Assembly (NCBI GenBank): GCA_016717305.1
Contig: JADKFY010000006.1
Span: 162,972-226,971, forward strand
Reading direction: 5' to 3'
Length of the DNA stretch: 64,000 bases
Origin: Flavobacteriales bacterium
GTDB taxonomy: Bacteria > Bacteroidota > Bacteroidia > Flavobacteriales_F > PHOS-HE28
Part shown: piece by piece, positions 36,099 through 45,261 of the stretch
Position numbering within the stretch: the first letter of the stretch is position 1
Layout of the letters: every line of letters starts with the position of its first letter
Translations under genes and position numbers: made by a program
The notes under the pieces: model-generated
What the model was told of the DNA's origin: nothing
Seen by the model: the letters and a program-made list of their open reading frames with translations, nothing else
Databases searched by the model: none

Positions 36099-36425
36099 GG
36101 GTTGTTGTTTGAGGGTTGCTGCATTGCTGTGCTTGTTAATATGAAAGCAATAATTACAACTGGTATTTTGATATCTTCAATTCCAATGTTTGGACCCAAA
36201 ACCCCCCCAAAAGCAAAACCCCCCCCCAATCAACCCCCCATGAAAGCTTGATGAAAGTTTGGCCATTCGCAACTTGCTTCTGGCTACTAGCTACTTGTTC
36301 TCAAAGGGACAAATAGCTAAGACGAGGAGGCACGGCCAATGTCCAACACCCCTTTTACACCAACATCTCAACCTAGTCCAACCTCCCTCCAACCTCGACC
36401 CGCCCAACCTCAAATCTTTCAACCA
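36099..36425. other. Low-complexity intergenic region with C-runs and CCAACCT words
   Basis: Three C-runs of 7, 9 and 6 bases (36202-36208, 36219-36227, 36234-36239) are separated by A-rich spacers. Further on (36340-36425), CCAACCT-like pyrimidine words repeat up to the rlmL start. No convincing gene is seen. The opposite strand has matching G-runs. Confidence 0.6.
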
Positions 36426-37612
36426 ATGTCCTCCATCGTAGCGCAAACCTTGCATGGGTTGGAGGATGTCCTACGGGAGGAGCTTTTGAAACTGGGTGCC
36501 CGGGACTTGGAACGCCATAACCGCGCAGTGAGCTTTACCGGTGACCTAGGCTTCGTGTACAAGGCCAATCTCTGCCTCCGCACTGCCCTACGGATCCTGA
36601 TCCCGATCCAAACTTTTGAGGCACGTAGCCCGGAGAAATTTATATGACCCTGCGCGAAGTGGATTGGGAAACCTTCTTGGACTTGAACGACACCTTCATG
36701 TTCCGGGTCTCACTGAATTCTACTTTCTTCCCGCATTCGCAATATGTGGCCCAAAAGGCGAAGGATGCCGTGGTGGACCGGTTCCGCGACAAGTATGGCG
36801 TGCGGCCCTCCGTGGATACCGAGGACCCGACTTTACGTATTCACCTACACATCAACCAGGATCGATGCACGGTTTCCCTGGACAGCTCCGGTGGCTCACT
36901 GCACCACCGCGGGTACCGCACAGAAACGAACGCTGCGCCTTTGAACGAAGTACTTGCCGCCGGTATGGTGCTGCTCAGTGGTTGGAACAAACGGAGCCCA
37001 TTGGTGGATCCCATGTGCGGCTCGGGAACCTTGCTGGTGGAAGCTGCCATGATCGCTGCGAACATTCCACCGAACATCCATCGCCAACAATTCGGCTTCC
37101 AACGTTGGAACGACTACGACAAGGACCTGTTCGAAACGATCCACAACGGTGTGGTGGACCGGATCGCTGCTGAGGACGTGATCATCATGGGCGGGGACAG
37201 CAACCGCAATACCGTGGCAAAAGCAAAGGAAACTGTCAGGAATGCCAAGCTCGATGATGTGATCAGCATTCAGCACAGTGATTTCGCGGATCTTGTTCCG
37301 CCCAAAGACCGGCATGGCATGCTGATCTTCAACCCACCATACGGGGAACGCATGGACGAAAAGGGCTTCAACGCACCTAGTGATGACGAGGCGATCAACG
37401 CACTCTACAAAATGATCGGTGATACACTGAAGCACAATTGGTCCGGCTGGACCGCTTGGATCCTGACCAGCAACTTGGAAGCCGCAAAGCACATTAAACT
37501 CACCCCGAAACCCAAGATCCAATTGTTCAATGGGGCGCTGGACTGCCGCTTCCTTCGGTATGAGATGTATGAAGGCTCGAGGCGGAGGAGTGAGCTTGAG
37601 AACGCTAGGTAA
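36426..37612 (+). pseudogene. rlmL: 23S rRNA guanine-N2 methyltransferase, RlmL/RlmK N-terminal type, frameshifted
   Basis: The first part starts MSSIVAQTLHGLEDVLREEL, a THUMP/ferredoxin-like N-terminus, and runs to ARSPEKFI then TGA. The second frame continues MTLREVDWETFLDLND and carries the methyltransferase domain with the SAM-binding DPMCGSGTLLVEAAMIAANI and the catalytic NPPYGERM. Inserting one A in the AAA run (36636-36638) gives PEKIYMTLREV and a continuous protein of about 395 residues. This matches the short Bacteroidota form that makes m2G in 23S rRNA (THUMP plus one methyltransferase, without the second RlmK domain). A single missing base is the simplest reading. Confidence 0.88.
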
Positions 37613-37661
37613 ATGACCCTCTCGATCAAGTTCCGCGCGAGCCCGACCTTCGCCAAGCCAA

Positions 37662-37692
37662 TTTGCGGTTCTTTCCTCGTACCCTAAGTTTG
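37662..37692 (+). promoter_or_regulatory. Bacteroidota-type promoter of the acyltransferase gene
   Basis: TTTG (37662-37665) is followed after 19 bp by TAAGTTTG (37685-37692). Both boxes and the spacing fit the Bacteroidota consensus. The ATG is 43 bp downstream. Confidence 0.7.
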
Positions 37693-37734
37693 GCGCAACT
37701 TGCAACGAAGGTCGATCGACCGTTGCTTCCCACT

Positions 37735-38873
37735 ATGCACTTGGACCGGATCGATATCCTGCGCGCCTTCGCCATCATTTTGGTGTTCCTGTACCATGCG
37801 CGATCATCCTGTTCCCGACCTATAAGATCGACTCGTTCGATCCGCAAGGGATCTTGGAATTCGCAAGTACGCGTGATGCATTATTGAACTTATCACCAGT
37901 TGCTTTTGGTTGGTCCGGGGTTCAACTCTTTCTCATCATCAGTGGATTCCTGATCCATCTTGGATATCTGCGTGGGGTGGATAAGGGCCGCATTTTCTCA
38001 GGTCGGGAGTTCTTCAGCAAACGCTTTTGGCGGATCTATCCACCGTATGTGCTGGCACTCCTGTTCTTCTGTTTTGCGATCCAAGGCGGTCGTTACCTCA
38101 CTCGTCCGGACCGCATAGCCGATCTGGCATCTCACCTTTTCCTGGTCCACAACCTGAGTGATACCACCTTTTTCACGATCAACCCAGCGTTCTGGAGCAT
38201 CGCGCTCGAAGCCCAGCTGTACGTGATCTTTCCCATCCTGCTCCTGCTTCGAAAAAAGCTCGGGATCGCACGTGTGTTAATTGGCACGGTGCTTCTGGCG
38301 ATCCTACTCGGGTTGATCAAACCGTTCGCGTCCCCATCTATCGGTGACAATGCATATGGCACTTCCGTGTTCGCGTTCTGGTATATCTGGTGTGCCGGGG
38401 CATTTCTTGCGGAAAGGTTCCATACCGGCAAAACCATCTTTGGGCAAAGGAGAACGGCCCTCTTGATCTCGATGATGAGCTTCACGTTGATGACATTCTC
38501 CATTTGCACGAAGGCGACAGCTCCATTCACCGTTCCGTTGTCGGTCCTTGCATGGATCTCCTTCTTCGAGTGGTTCCTCTACTTCCCACTGAATGAACGG
38601 CACACACGTTCCATCCCATTTCGAGCAGGTGTGGTCATTGGTCTTTGCAGCTATAGCATTTACCTCTTCCACCAACCATATCTCCGCAGCATCATGCGCT
38701 TCTTCGGCGACTACGGGTTCTTTCCCGCAGCCGTCATGATCAAATTGGCGGTCTCCTTTGCCATCATTGTACTGCTCTCCTACTCACTATACGTATTCGT
38801 GGAACTGCCCTCCATCGCCATTGGTGCGAAGCGAAGGGCCGCGCGAAAGAACCGTGCGATAGCCGAAGCTTGA
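37735..38873 (+). pseudogene. Acyltransferase 3 family membrane protein, frameshifted near the start
   Basis: The start MHLDRIDILRAFAIILVFLYHA has the family's DxLRxxAIxxVxxxH motif. The frame then breaks near 37797-37802. One added base gives AIILFPTYKIDSFD and joins the long second frame, which has SGVQLFLIISGFLI, SKRFWRIYPPY and about ten transmembrane helices, ending near GAKRRAARKNRAIAEA. The family moves acyl groups to carbohydrates or lipids at the membrane; the acceptor is unknown. The restored length is about 379 residues, normal for the family. Confidence 0.87.
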
Positions 38874-38917
38874 ACCAATTTTGGAACGGCGTGTACAGAT
38901 CGGAAAACAAACCGATC

Positions 38918-39898
38918 ATGCATTTCCTGCAACGTACACTACTCACTACCTCCCTTCTTGCACTCGCCCTTCAAGCCAAACCACAGGCCATGGGGAACCT
39001 GATGTACGAGACCAATAGCCGAATGTTCTTCCAACAGGCGGAACAAACCGTGAAGGCCACGATCCAAGGCAATATGCTGGTCCTCGAGGTGAACGCAATG
39101 ATGAACATGCGCGCGGACAACTACCTCGCGATCTTCAATATTTCGCAATTGGGCCAAAGCGCCGAAGAGGCGGACAGCCTGATGAACGAACGTGTCAGCT
39201 CCTTCGTTCGGCGGGTGAAGAAAGACGGTGTAAAAGAGTCGGATGTGTTCACCGATATGCTCTCATTCATTCCGGTATACGAGATCGAGACGACCCGCAA
39301 ATTGTTCAGCAGATCCTATCAAGAAGTACCTGCCGGTTTCGAGATCCAGAAGAACATCCATGTGCGTTTTTCAGATGCGCGCGTTCTGGACAAACTCGTC
39401 ACTGCTGCCGCCAAGGAAGAGATCTACGACCTGGTGAAGGTGGACTTCTTCGTGGACCAACAGAGCTCGTGCTACGACACGCTGCGCATTTTCGCCACCA
39501 AGCTGATGGAACAGAAACTCACCAATTTTGAAAAGCTCGGTCTTAAGGTTGAAGAAAGCCACCGTACAGGTGCTGAGAAGAATGGCGCCTACTTTCCCTT
39601 GGACCGCTATACCGCCTACCAGTCGCGCACCCAAAGCAGTTTGAACAGCAAACGAAAGGGCCAAGTTGTGAACGACGTGCGCAAGAGCAATACCCTGTTC
39701 TACAACAAGGTGCCCTACGGGAATTTCGATATCGTGTTGCACGCCGACATCACCGAACCACCGGTGCAGTACACGTACAACCTCACGATCCAGTGCCAGT
39801 TGCCAGAGGCGTTCCCCAAAAAGGACGTGAAGGAGATCATCAAGTATCTATGGATCACTGAAAAGGGTGAAGTGAAACCACTTGCGATAGGCGGATAG
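38918..39898 (+). CDS. SIMPL (DUF541) domain protein
   Basis: The 326-residue protein starts MHFLQRTLLTTSLLALALQA, a signal peptide. The SIMPL region covers about residues 90-220 (VSSFVRRVKKDGVKESDVFT, VPAGFEIQKNIHVRFSD, LRIFATKLMEQKL). SIMPL proteins are periplasmic or outer-membrane proteins, related to the interferon-signalling-associated SIMPL and to bacterial stress proteins; their activity is unsettled. An earlier start at 38870 overlaps the acyltransferase stop and would spoil the signal peptide. Operon with the acyltransferase is possible. Confidence 0.88.
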   Translation: MHFLQRTLLTTSLLALALQAKPQAMGNLMYETNSRMFFQQAEQTVKATIQGNMLVLEVNAMMNMRADNYLAIFNISQLGQSAEEADSLMNERVSSFVRRVKKDGVKESDVFTDMLSFIPVYEIETTRKLFSRSYQEVPAGFEIQKNIHVRFSDARVLDKLVTAAAKEEIYDLVKVDFFVDQQSSCYDTLRIFATKLMEQKLTNFEKLGLKVEESHRTGAEKNGAYFPLDRYTAYQSRTQSSLNSKRKGQVVNDVRKSNTLFYNKVPYGNFDIVLHADITEPPVQYTYNLTIQCQLPEAFPKKDVKEIIKYLWITEKGEVKPLAIGG

Positions 39899-39956
39899 GA
39901 CCGATCATTGATCGGGGAATTACTTCCCCAGCTAAAGGTAATGGATTTGATGTACC

Positions 39957-39998
39957 GGAGTCTCACCAATGTTTCTCGCGGATCAATGGTGAGACTCC
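39957..39998. terminator. Hairpin with a perfect 12-bp stem
   Basis: GGAGTCTCACCA (39957-39968) pairs with TGGTGAGACTCC (39987-39998) around an 18-base loop, without a T-run. It may end the SIMPL transcript. It directly adjoins the first tandem repeat. Confidence 0.5.
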
Positions 39999-40136
39999 GG
40001 GTCTTCAGTCGTAAAGCACCACTGCGCCCGGAGTGACGATGGTTGGGTCTTCAATCGCAAAGCCTCCTTTCGCCCGGAGTGACGCTCGTTGGGTCTTCGG
40101 TCGCAGGGCCTCCCTTCGCCTGAAGTGGCGAGATCG
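39999..40136 (+). repeat. Three degenerate 46-bp tandem repeats
   Basis: Units 39999-40044, 40045-40090 and 40091-40136 each begin GGGTCTTC, carry TCGCAAAGCCTCC-like cores and contain CGCCCGGAGTGACG or a variant near the end. They differ at several positions and have no unique spacers, so they are not a CRISPR array. Confidence 0.75.
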
Positions 40137-40206
40137 ACCATGCGTTGTTGGGATCTGAATAGCGGCACGCTCTTGGTCCTGTTGTGCGCAGCGTACATTC
40201 AGCCCG

Positions 40207-43200
40207 TTGAGCGAAATAGCCGAGCATACGAATAGCCGCGGACCAGCGCCAAAGAAGCGAAGGACCATGGCTCAACGGATCTTTCGTGTGCTTTTGCACG
40301 TCCTGTTCTGGCCTCTCTTGTTGATCATTCTCGTTGCCGTAGCGATCTACATTCCACCCGTTCAGAATTTGATCCGCAACAAAGCGATCACTTTCTTGAA
40401 GGAAAAGACCGGCACGGAAGTTCGGCTGGGACACTTCGCATTGCGCTTTCCGATAGGCGTTTCTCTTGAAGGACTTTATGTTGAAGGGCAAGACGGTGAT
40501 ACGTTGCTCTATGCTGGTGAGGTGAAAGCGCGGCTGGGTCTTACCGCCCTCGCCCGAAAAAAGATCCTGCTCGGCGGTGTGCAACTATCAGATGTCCGCG
40601 CTACCGTGATCCAACGTGCAGATAGCGTCTTCAACTTCCAATTCATCATTAACGGTTTCGCTTCCACGGATACAGTAACCGTCGCACCAAAGGACAAGAG
40701 CGGTGGTTGGGCATTTGCCTTCGAGGATGTGTTGCTGAAGAACATCGTATTCGACTTGGACCTACAGCCTTCGGACCTGAAGTTGGATCTGCATTTGGGC
40801 GAGTTGTCCGTGGATATGGATGAGCTTGATCTTGATCACCAGCGCTACTACGTGGACCGGCTTCAACTGAGCGACACACGTATTGCCATGCGCACACAGA
40901 GCTCTCCGCCAAAGCCGAGCACCTACCCTGCCCTGACAAATCCGCTCGACAGTTTGGATATCCGCTTTCAGGAGCTCGGGTTGAAGAATGTGTCCTTCAC
41001 CATGAAGACAACGAACACGGGTGATAGCCTTTGGTTGAAGGCGGGTGATGTCAAGGTGATAGCGGACGTAATGGACCTTACGAAACAGAAGATCTCACTG
41101 GACGAATTGGCATTGACGGGATCTTCCTTCGGTATGCTAACGGCACATCCTGATACGACAGAGAAACCGAAAACCGATCCACCTTGGCTGGACCAGAATG
41201 ATGGCTTCCGTTTCTTCATTCGCGACTGGGATGTGAAGGCTAGAACAGTTGTGATCGCCGAGAGTGTATTCGCGATGCACTCCGTTGCTGTTTCCGATGC
41301 GAAGAAGCTCCTCGACCCCGAACATTTAGTGGTGAAGCAGATCGATCTGGAGTTGAACGACCTCACCGTGAACAACGAAATGGTCGCTGGGAAGTTCGAT
41401 AGCCTATACGCTGTTACTGGTCCAAATGATACACCACTGATGGCCACCTTGCAATTGGAGGCAACGCCTGCTCGGTTCGCGATAAACAACGGATCGATCG
41501 GTGCTGCCGGGAATTCGGTGCAGTTCAACGCAACTGCAGATCTCGGAGAATTAGCACGACTGTATCGCGATCCTCAGACCATTCCGCTTGCATTGAAAGC
41601 CTCTACCGAGATCGATGTCGCGCGTCTTGTCGCTTTGTTACGAGCCATGGACATGGAGGTGCCAGCGGGCCTTTCGACCGATGAAGTATTGGCGACCAAC
41701 ATCAACATCCGTGGAACCATGAAAACTCTGGACACGTTGGCGCTTTTGCTGGAAGGCGATCAAGGTTCGGTTGTGCGTTTGAACGGTCGAATTGCGAATG
41801 CATCGGACTGGCCTCGGTCGACGTTCGCGGTGGATGTAGAAAAGATCACCATGGGCGTTGGTATGCGTCAAGCGTTGCAGCTCTTTACACCGCAAGGGAC
41901 GGTTCTTCCTCAACGTTTCACCCTACAAGCCGATGCCACTGGTAACAATGGATCCATGCGCGCTAACATCAACATGGATAGCGACCTCGGTGCGGTGAGC
42001 GGAAATGTAGGCGTGGACGATTGGCGCGACAGTATTCCGGAAGCATTCGACATTGATCTTGACGTGGATCGATTTCGTGTTTCCGCATTCACGAAGGACA
42101 CGGCCATTGGCCCGATCAGTCTTCACATCGCAGGATCCGGAAAACAGATCAACTCGCCGAACAGGACAGCGCACATCGAAGTTCTTCCAAAGAAGTTGCG
42201 CTACCAGGGAAATGACCTCAGTAGTTTGAAGATCACAGCTGATGCACTGGGTGATTCGATCCATGCGAACATTACTGCCCAAGCTGAACCGATCAATATC
42301 GATCTGAACGCACATGGAACCTGGCCGAATAAGGGGGACAGCCTGACAGCACGTTTCGAGCTTGCTCTGAATACGTTGGAATTGAAAGCGCTTGGGCTAA
42401 TGGATCGAACGCTCAAATTCAATGGGAACTTGAAGGGCCGAGCCGCATTCGATCCGGATGGTCACGGTAGTTTCCAGTTGAATGCCGATGGGTTGCGCAT
42501 GGCCAATGATGAACGCGATTTCCAATTCGAACAATTCCTTGCGAAGGGTTCATTGAACATCGATTCCACCGCGTTCGAGATCAACAGCGATGCGATCACG
42601 CTCCTCTACCACACCAATTTCCCCATAGATAGTCTGCTGCCTCGGACGCAGGAGAAGTTGACCAGTCTATTCACCGCGGATACTGCGTTCATGGCCACAG
42701 CCGGCAAGCGCATGGATCTTGCGATCACCCTTCCGCGTTCCGAGTGGCTCACTGGTTTGTTGGTGCCTGAACTTCAAGCGATCAAACTGGAGAACTTCAC
42801 TGGCAGTTACGATAGTGACGCTGATGTGATCGACCTCAACATCGATCTGCCGTTCCTCTCGTATGACAGTATCCGCGTGGAAAACCTGATCACCACGATC
42901 AAAGCGGAACGCTCCGTGTTGAATGGCGATATCACCATCGCACACATTCAACGCGATTCACTTTTCGTTGATGGGCTTGAAGTGAATGCAAGGACCGGTG
43001 CTGGTGCTCTGACGACCACGTTACGCGTTATGCCGGTGGATAGCACCGAGCAATATCGATTGGGTGTTGTGCTCAGAAATGTGGAGAATATCCGAACGCT
43101 GCACATGCAAGAGAACCTGGTGTTGAACCATGTGAAATGGTTTGCCGATAGTACGAACATTCTGCATTTCGAACCTGACGGAATGCGTGCCGAGAACTTC

Positions 43201-45261
43201 ATCCTACGTTCAGAAGAACAGAGCGTGGAGCTGAGGACCGAACCCGATGCGCTACATATTCTTCTGGCCAAATTCAAGCTTGGCACCCTTACGAACTTGG
43301 TAAGCACGATGGATAGTGTTCCACTTGCGACGGGTATTTTGGATGGCGACGTGGCGCTTCCGCGTGGCACCAACGGAATGTTGAAAGCCGATCTTTCGAT
43401 CAATGATCTGACGACCCTGGGAACACCGATCGGCACGTTGCACATAACGGCAGATCAACGCTCCACATCAACGTACGATGCCACCGCCGCGCTTACCAAC
43501 AGCAGCAACAAGTTGGATGCGAATGCGACGATCACTACAGGTGGAAAGACCAACATTCAGGCGGCTGCCGATATAGACCTAGGCGATATCAGTTTCCTGA
43601 AACCCTTCGTGAGCTCATTCCTGTATGCGCTGGATGGCGGCATCAAAGGCAAGGTGAAGTACCAGCAGCAAGGTGAGCGGACCGTAATGGAAGGAGCGCT
43701 GGATTTCAATAATGCGGCCGTGGGCGTGATCATGACCGGGTCGACCTACACGTTGAAGAACGAACGGTTGGTATTGAACGCGCAGAGTGCTGCACTAAAG
43801 GATCTTACACTTACGGATAGCTTGGGGAATGCATTCGAACTGAATGGCACTATCGAACTCAAGAACATGGCCAACCCCAAGCTCGACCTGACCATCAAAA
43901 CCGATAAATTCCAGTTGATCAATAGCACCTATGACCAGAACCAAATGTTCTATGGGGACTTGTTCGCCAGTACTGACCTTCGATTGACCGGCGCTGCGAA
44001 GAACCCTTTCCTGAAAGGGACCGTGGGCATCTTATCCGGCACGAAGTTCAGTGTGGTACTACCCGGTTCGAAAGTGGAATTGGTACAGGCCGAAGGAATT
44101 GTTGTCTTTACGGATAACCTGAACGCTTACGACACAGCGGCCGTGAATACCGATGGAAAAGTCCTTCGCGATAGCCTGATGGCCAACCTGCCCGGCGTGG
44201 AATTGGACCTGCACGTTTTGATCGAGAATGGAGCCCAATTCGCCGTGGTCCTGGACCCCACTACCGGAGATCAAGCCACCGTAAGCGGTAACGGCGACCT
44301 CACGTTCCGCTATTCTCCCAAGGGCGACATTTATCTGAAAGGCCCATTCACGATCGACGAAGGCGGCTACACGCTCGAATTCTACGGGCTTGTGAAAAAG
44401 CGATTCGACCTAGTGAAAGGCAGTTCTGTTCGTTGGAATGGAGACCCATTGGATGCCGTGATGGAGATCAAAGCCCGGTACACCTCGGATAGTGCGCCCT
44501 ACCCGCTCGTTGCGAGTAGCAGCAGTGGTATTGCCGATGTTGAACGCAATCGGTTGCAACAACCTCTCCCTTTCGAAGTGGTGATCAGTGTGGATGGGGC
44601 CATCAATGACCCCAAGATCGACTTTGGAATAGACCTGAGCCGGGACCTGCGCAACAGCTACCCTAAAGTGAGCGATAGATTGGAACATCTGGCCCAGACA
44701 GGAAATACGGAAGAACGGAACCGCCAAGTATTCGGGTTGCTCGTGCTGAACAGTTTCATACAGGACGAAGCCAGCGGTGGCGCGCCAAGCAGTGGCATTG
44801 CCAGTAGTGCAGCTCGCAACAGCGTGAACGGTTTGCTCACCGATCAATTGAACAAGTTGAGCGGAAAATTCATCAAGGGCGTGAACATCCAGCTGGGTGT
44901 GAATACATACGACCAAGCGAGTGGGAACCAAACCTATCAGCGTACTTCGGTGGATTATAAGGTGAGCAAGAGCATCTTGAACGATCGACTAAGTTTTGAA
45001 GTCGGGGGATCGGTGGGTGTGAACGAAACGAACAGCCAAGTAAGCAACGTGAGCAACACACGCGCAGCGCAATACGCGATCCTTTACGACCTTACGAAGG
45101 ACGGCCGTTTCCGGATCCGCGGGTTCCACGAGAACGCCTACGATCTATACGATGGAGAGATCACGAACAGCGGTGTTGCATTGATGTTCACCAAGGAATT
45201 TGAGGAGAATGAACGCGGCCGGATGCGGGACAGGGAAATGATAAAACTTGCGGAACCGTAG
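40207..45261 (+). CDS. tamB: TamB-like translocation and assembly module protein
   Basis: A very long protein (1684 residues from TTG 40207, 1664 from ATG 40267). One N-terminal transmembrane helix (LFWPLLLIILVAVAIYI) is followed by an AsmA-like start (VRLGHFALRFPIGVSLEGLY), then long beta-strand repeats, and ends in the TamB C-terminal DUF490 domain (LTFRYSPKGDIYLKGPFTID, YTLEFYGLVKKRFDLVKGSS). The fold is a hydrophobic-grooved beta-taco that bridges the inner and outer membranes, supports assembly of outer-membrane proteins and may carry lipids. It partners with TamL, encoded just downstream. The proper start is uncertain between the two. Confidence 0.93.
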   Translation: MSEIAEHTNSRGPAPKKRRTMAQRIFRVLLHVLFWPLLLIILVAVAIYIPPVQNLIRNKAITFLKEKTGTEVRLGHFALRFPIGVSLEGLYVEGQDGDTLLYAGEVKARLGLTALARKKILLGGVQLSDVRATVIQRADSVFNFQFIINGFASTDTVTVAPKDKSGGWAFAFEDVLLKNIVFDLDLQPSDLKLDLHLGELSVDMDELDLDHQRYYVDRLQLSDTRIAMRTQSSPPKPSTYPALTNPLDSLDIRFQELGLKNVSFTMKTTNTGDSLWLKAGDVKVIADVMDLTKQKISLDELALTGSSFGMLTAHPDTTEKPKTDPPWLDQNDGFRFFIRDWDVKARTVVIAESVFAMHSVAVSDAKKLLDPEHLVVKQIDLELNDLTVNNEMVAGKFDSLYAVTGPNDTPLMATLQLEATPARFAINNGSIGAAGNSVQFNATADLGELARLYRDPQTIPLALKASTEIDVARLVALLRAMDMEVPAGLSTDEVLATNINIRGTMKTLDTLALLLEGDQGSVVRLNGRIANASDWPRSTFAVDVEKITMGVGMRQALQLFTPQGTVLPQRFTLQADATGNNGSMRANINMDSDLGAVSGNVGVDDWRDSIPEAFDIDLDVDRFRVSAFTKDTAIGPISLHIAGSGKQINSPNRTAHIEVLPKKLRYQGNDLSSLKITADALGDSIHANITAQAEPINIDLNAHGTWPNKGDSLTARFELALNTLELKALGLMDRTLKFNGNLKGRAAFDPDGHGSFQLNADGLRMANDERDFQFEQFLAKGSLNIDSTAFEINSDAITLLYHTNFPIDSLLPRTQEKLTSLFTADTAFMATAGKRMDLAITLPRSEWLTGLLVPELQAIKLENFTGSYDSDADVIDLNIDLPFLSYDSIRVENLITTIKAERSVLNGDITIAHIQRDSLFVDGLEVNARTGAGALTTTLRVMPVDSTEQYRLGVVLRNVENIRTLHMQENLVLNHVKWFADSTNILHFEPDGMRAENFILRSEEQSVELRTEPDALHILLAKFKLGTLTNLVSTMDSVPLATGILDGDVALPRGTNGMLKADLSINDLTTLGTPIGTLHITADQRSTSTYDATAALTNSSNKLDANATITTGGKTNIQAAADIDLGDISFLKPFVSSFLYALDGGIKGKVKYQQQGERTVMEGALDFNNAAVGVIMTGSTYTLKNERLVLNAQSAALKDLTLTDSLGNAFELNGTIELKNMANPKLDLTIKTDKFQLINSTYDQNQMFYGDLFASTDLRLTGAAKNPFLKGTVGILSGTKFSVVLPGSKVELVQAEGIVVFTDNLNAYDTAAVNTDGKVLRDSLMANLPGVELDLHVLIENGAQFAVVLDPTTGDQATVSGNGDLTFRYSPKGDIYLKGPFTIDEGGYTLEFYGLVKKRFDLVKGSSVRWNGDPLDAVMEIKARYTSDSAPYPLVASSSSGIADVERNRLQQPLPFEVVISVDGAINDPKIDFGIDLSRDLRNSYPKVSDRLEHLAQTGNTEERNRQVFGLLVLNSFIQDEASGGAPSSGIASSAARNSVNGLLTDQLNKLSGKFIKGVNIQLGVNTYDQASGNQTYQRTSVDYKVSKSILNDRLSFEVGGSVGVNETNSQVSNVSNTRAAQYAILYDLTKDGRFRIRGFHENAYDLYDGEITNSGVALMFTKEFEENERGRMRDREMIKLAEP

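Larger units (their letters stand above)
39899..40206. other. Intergenic region with hairpin and 46-bp tandem repeats
   Basis: About 308 bp between the SIMPL gene and tamB. From left to right: a short palindrome CCGATCATTGATCGG at 39901-39915, a 12-bp stem hairpin at 39957-39998, and three 46-bp repeats at 39999-40136. No convincing promoter match was found for tamB. Confidence 0.6.

Noticed and set aside
36339..36425. N-terminal extension of RlmL by 29 residues
   Set aside because: The extension is a low-complexity Pro/Gln/Thr sequence from the CCAACCT repeat area; the family start MSSIVAQTLHGLED lies at 36426.
36626..36650. Programmed -1 frameshift in rlmL
   Set aside because: The needed shift is -1, but GAGAAATTTATA does not form a canonical X XXY YYZ slippery site in the zero frame, and other genes show similar single-base losses at homopolymers.
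39999..40136. CRISPR array
   Set aside because: Three directly adjoining 46-bp units without unique spacers and with many differences; no cas gene in the window.
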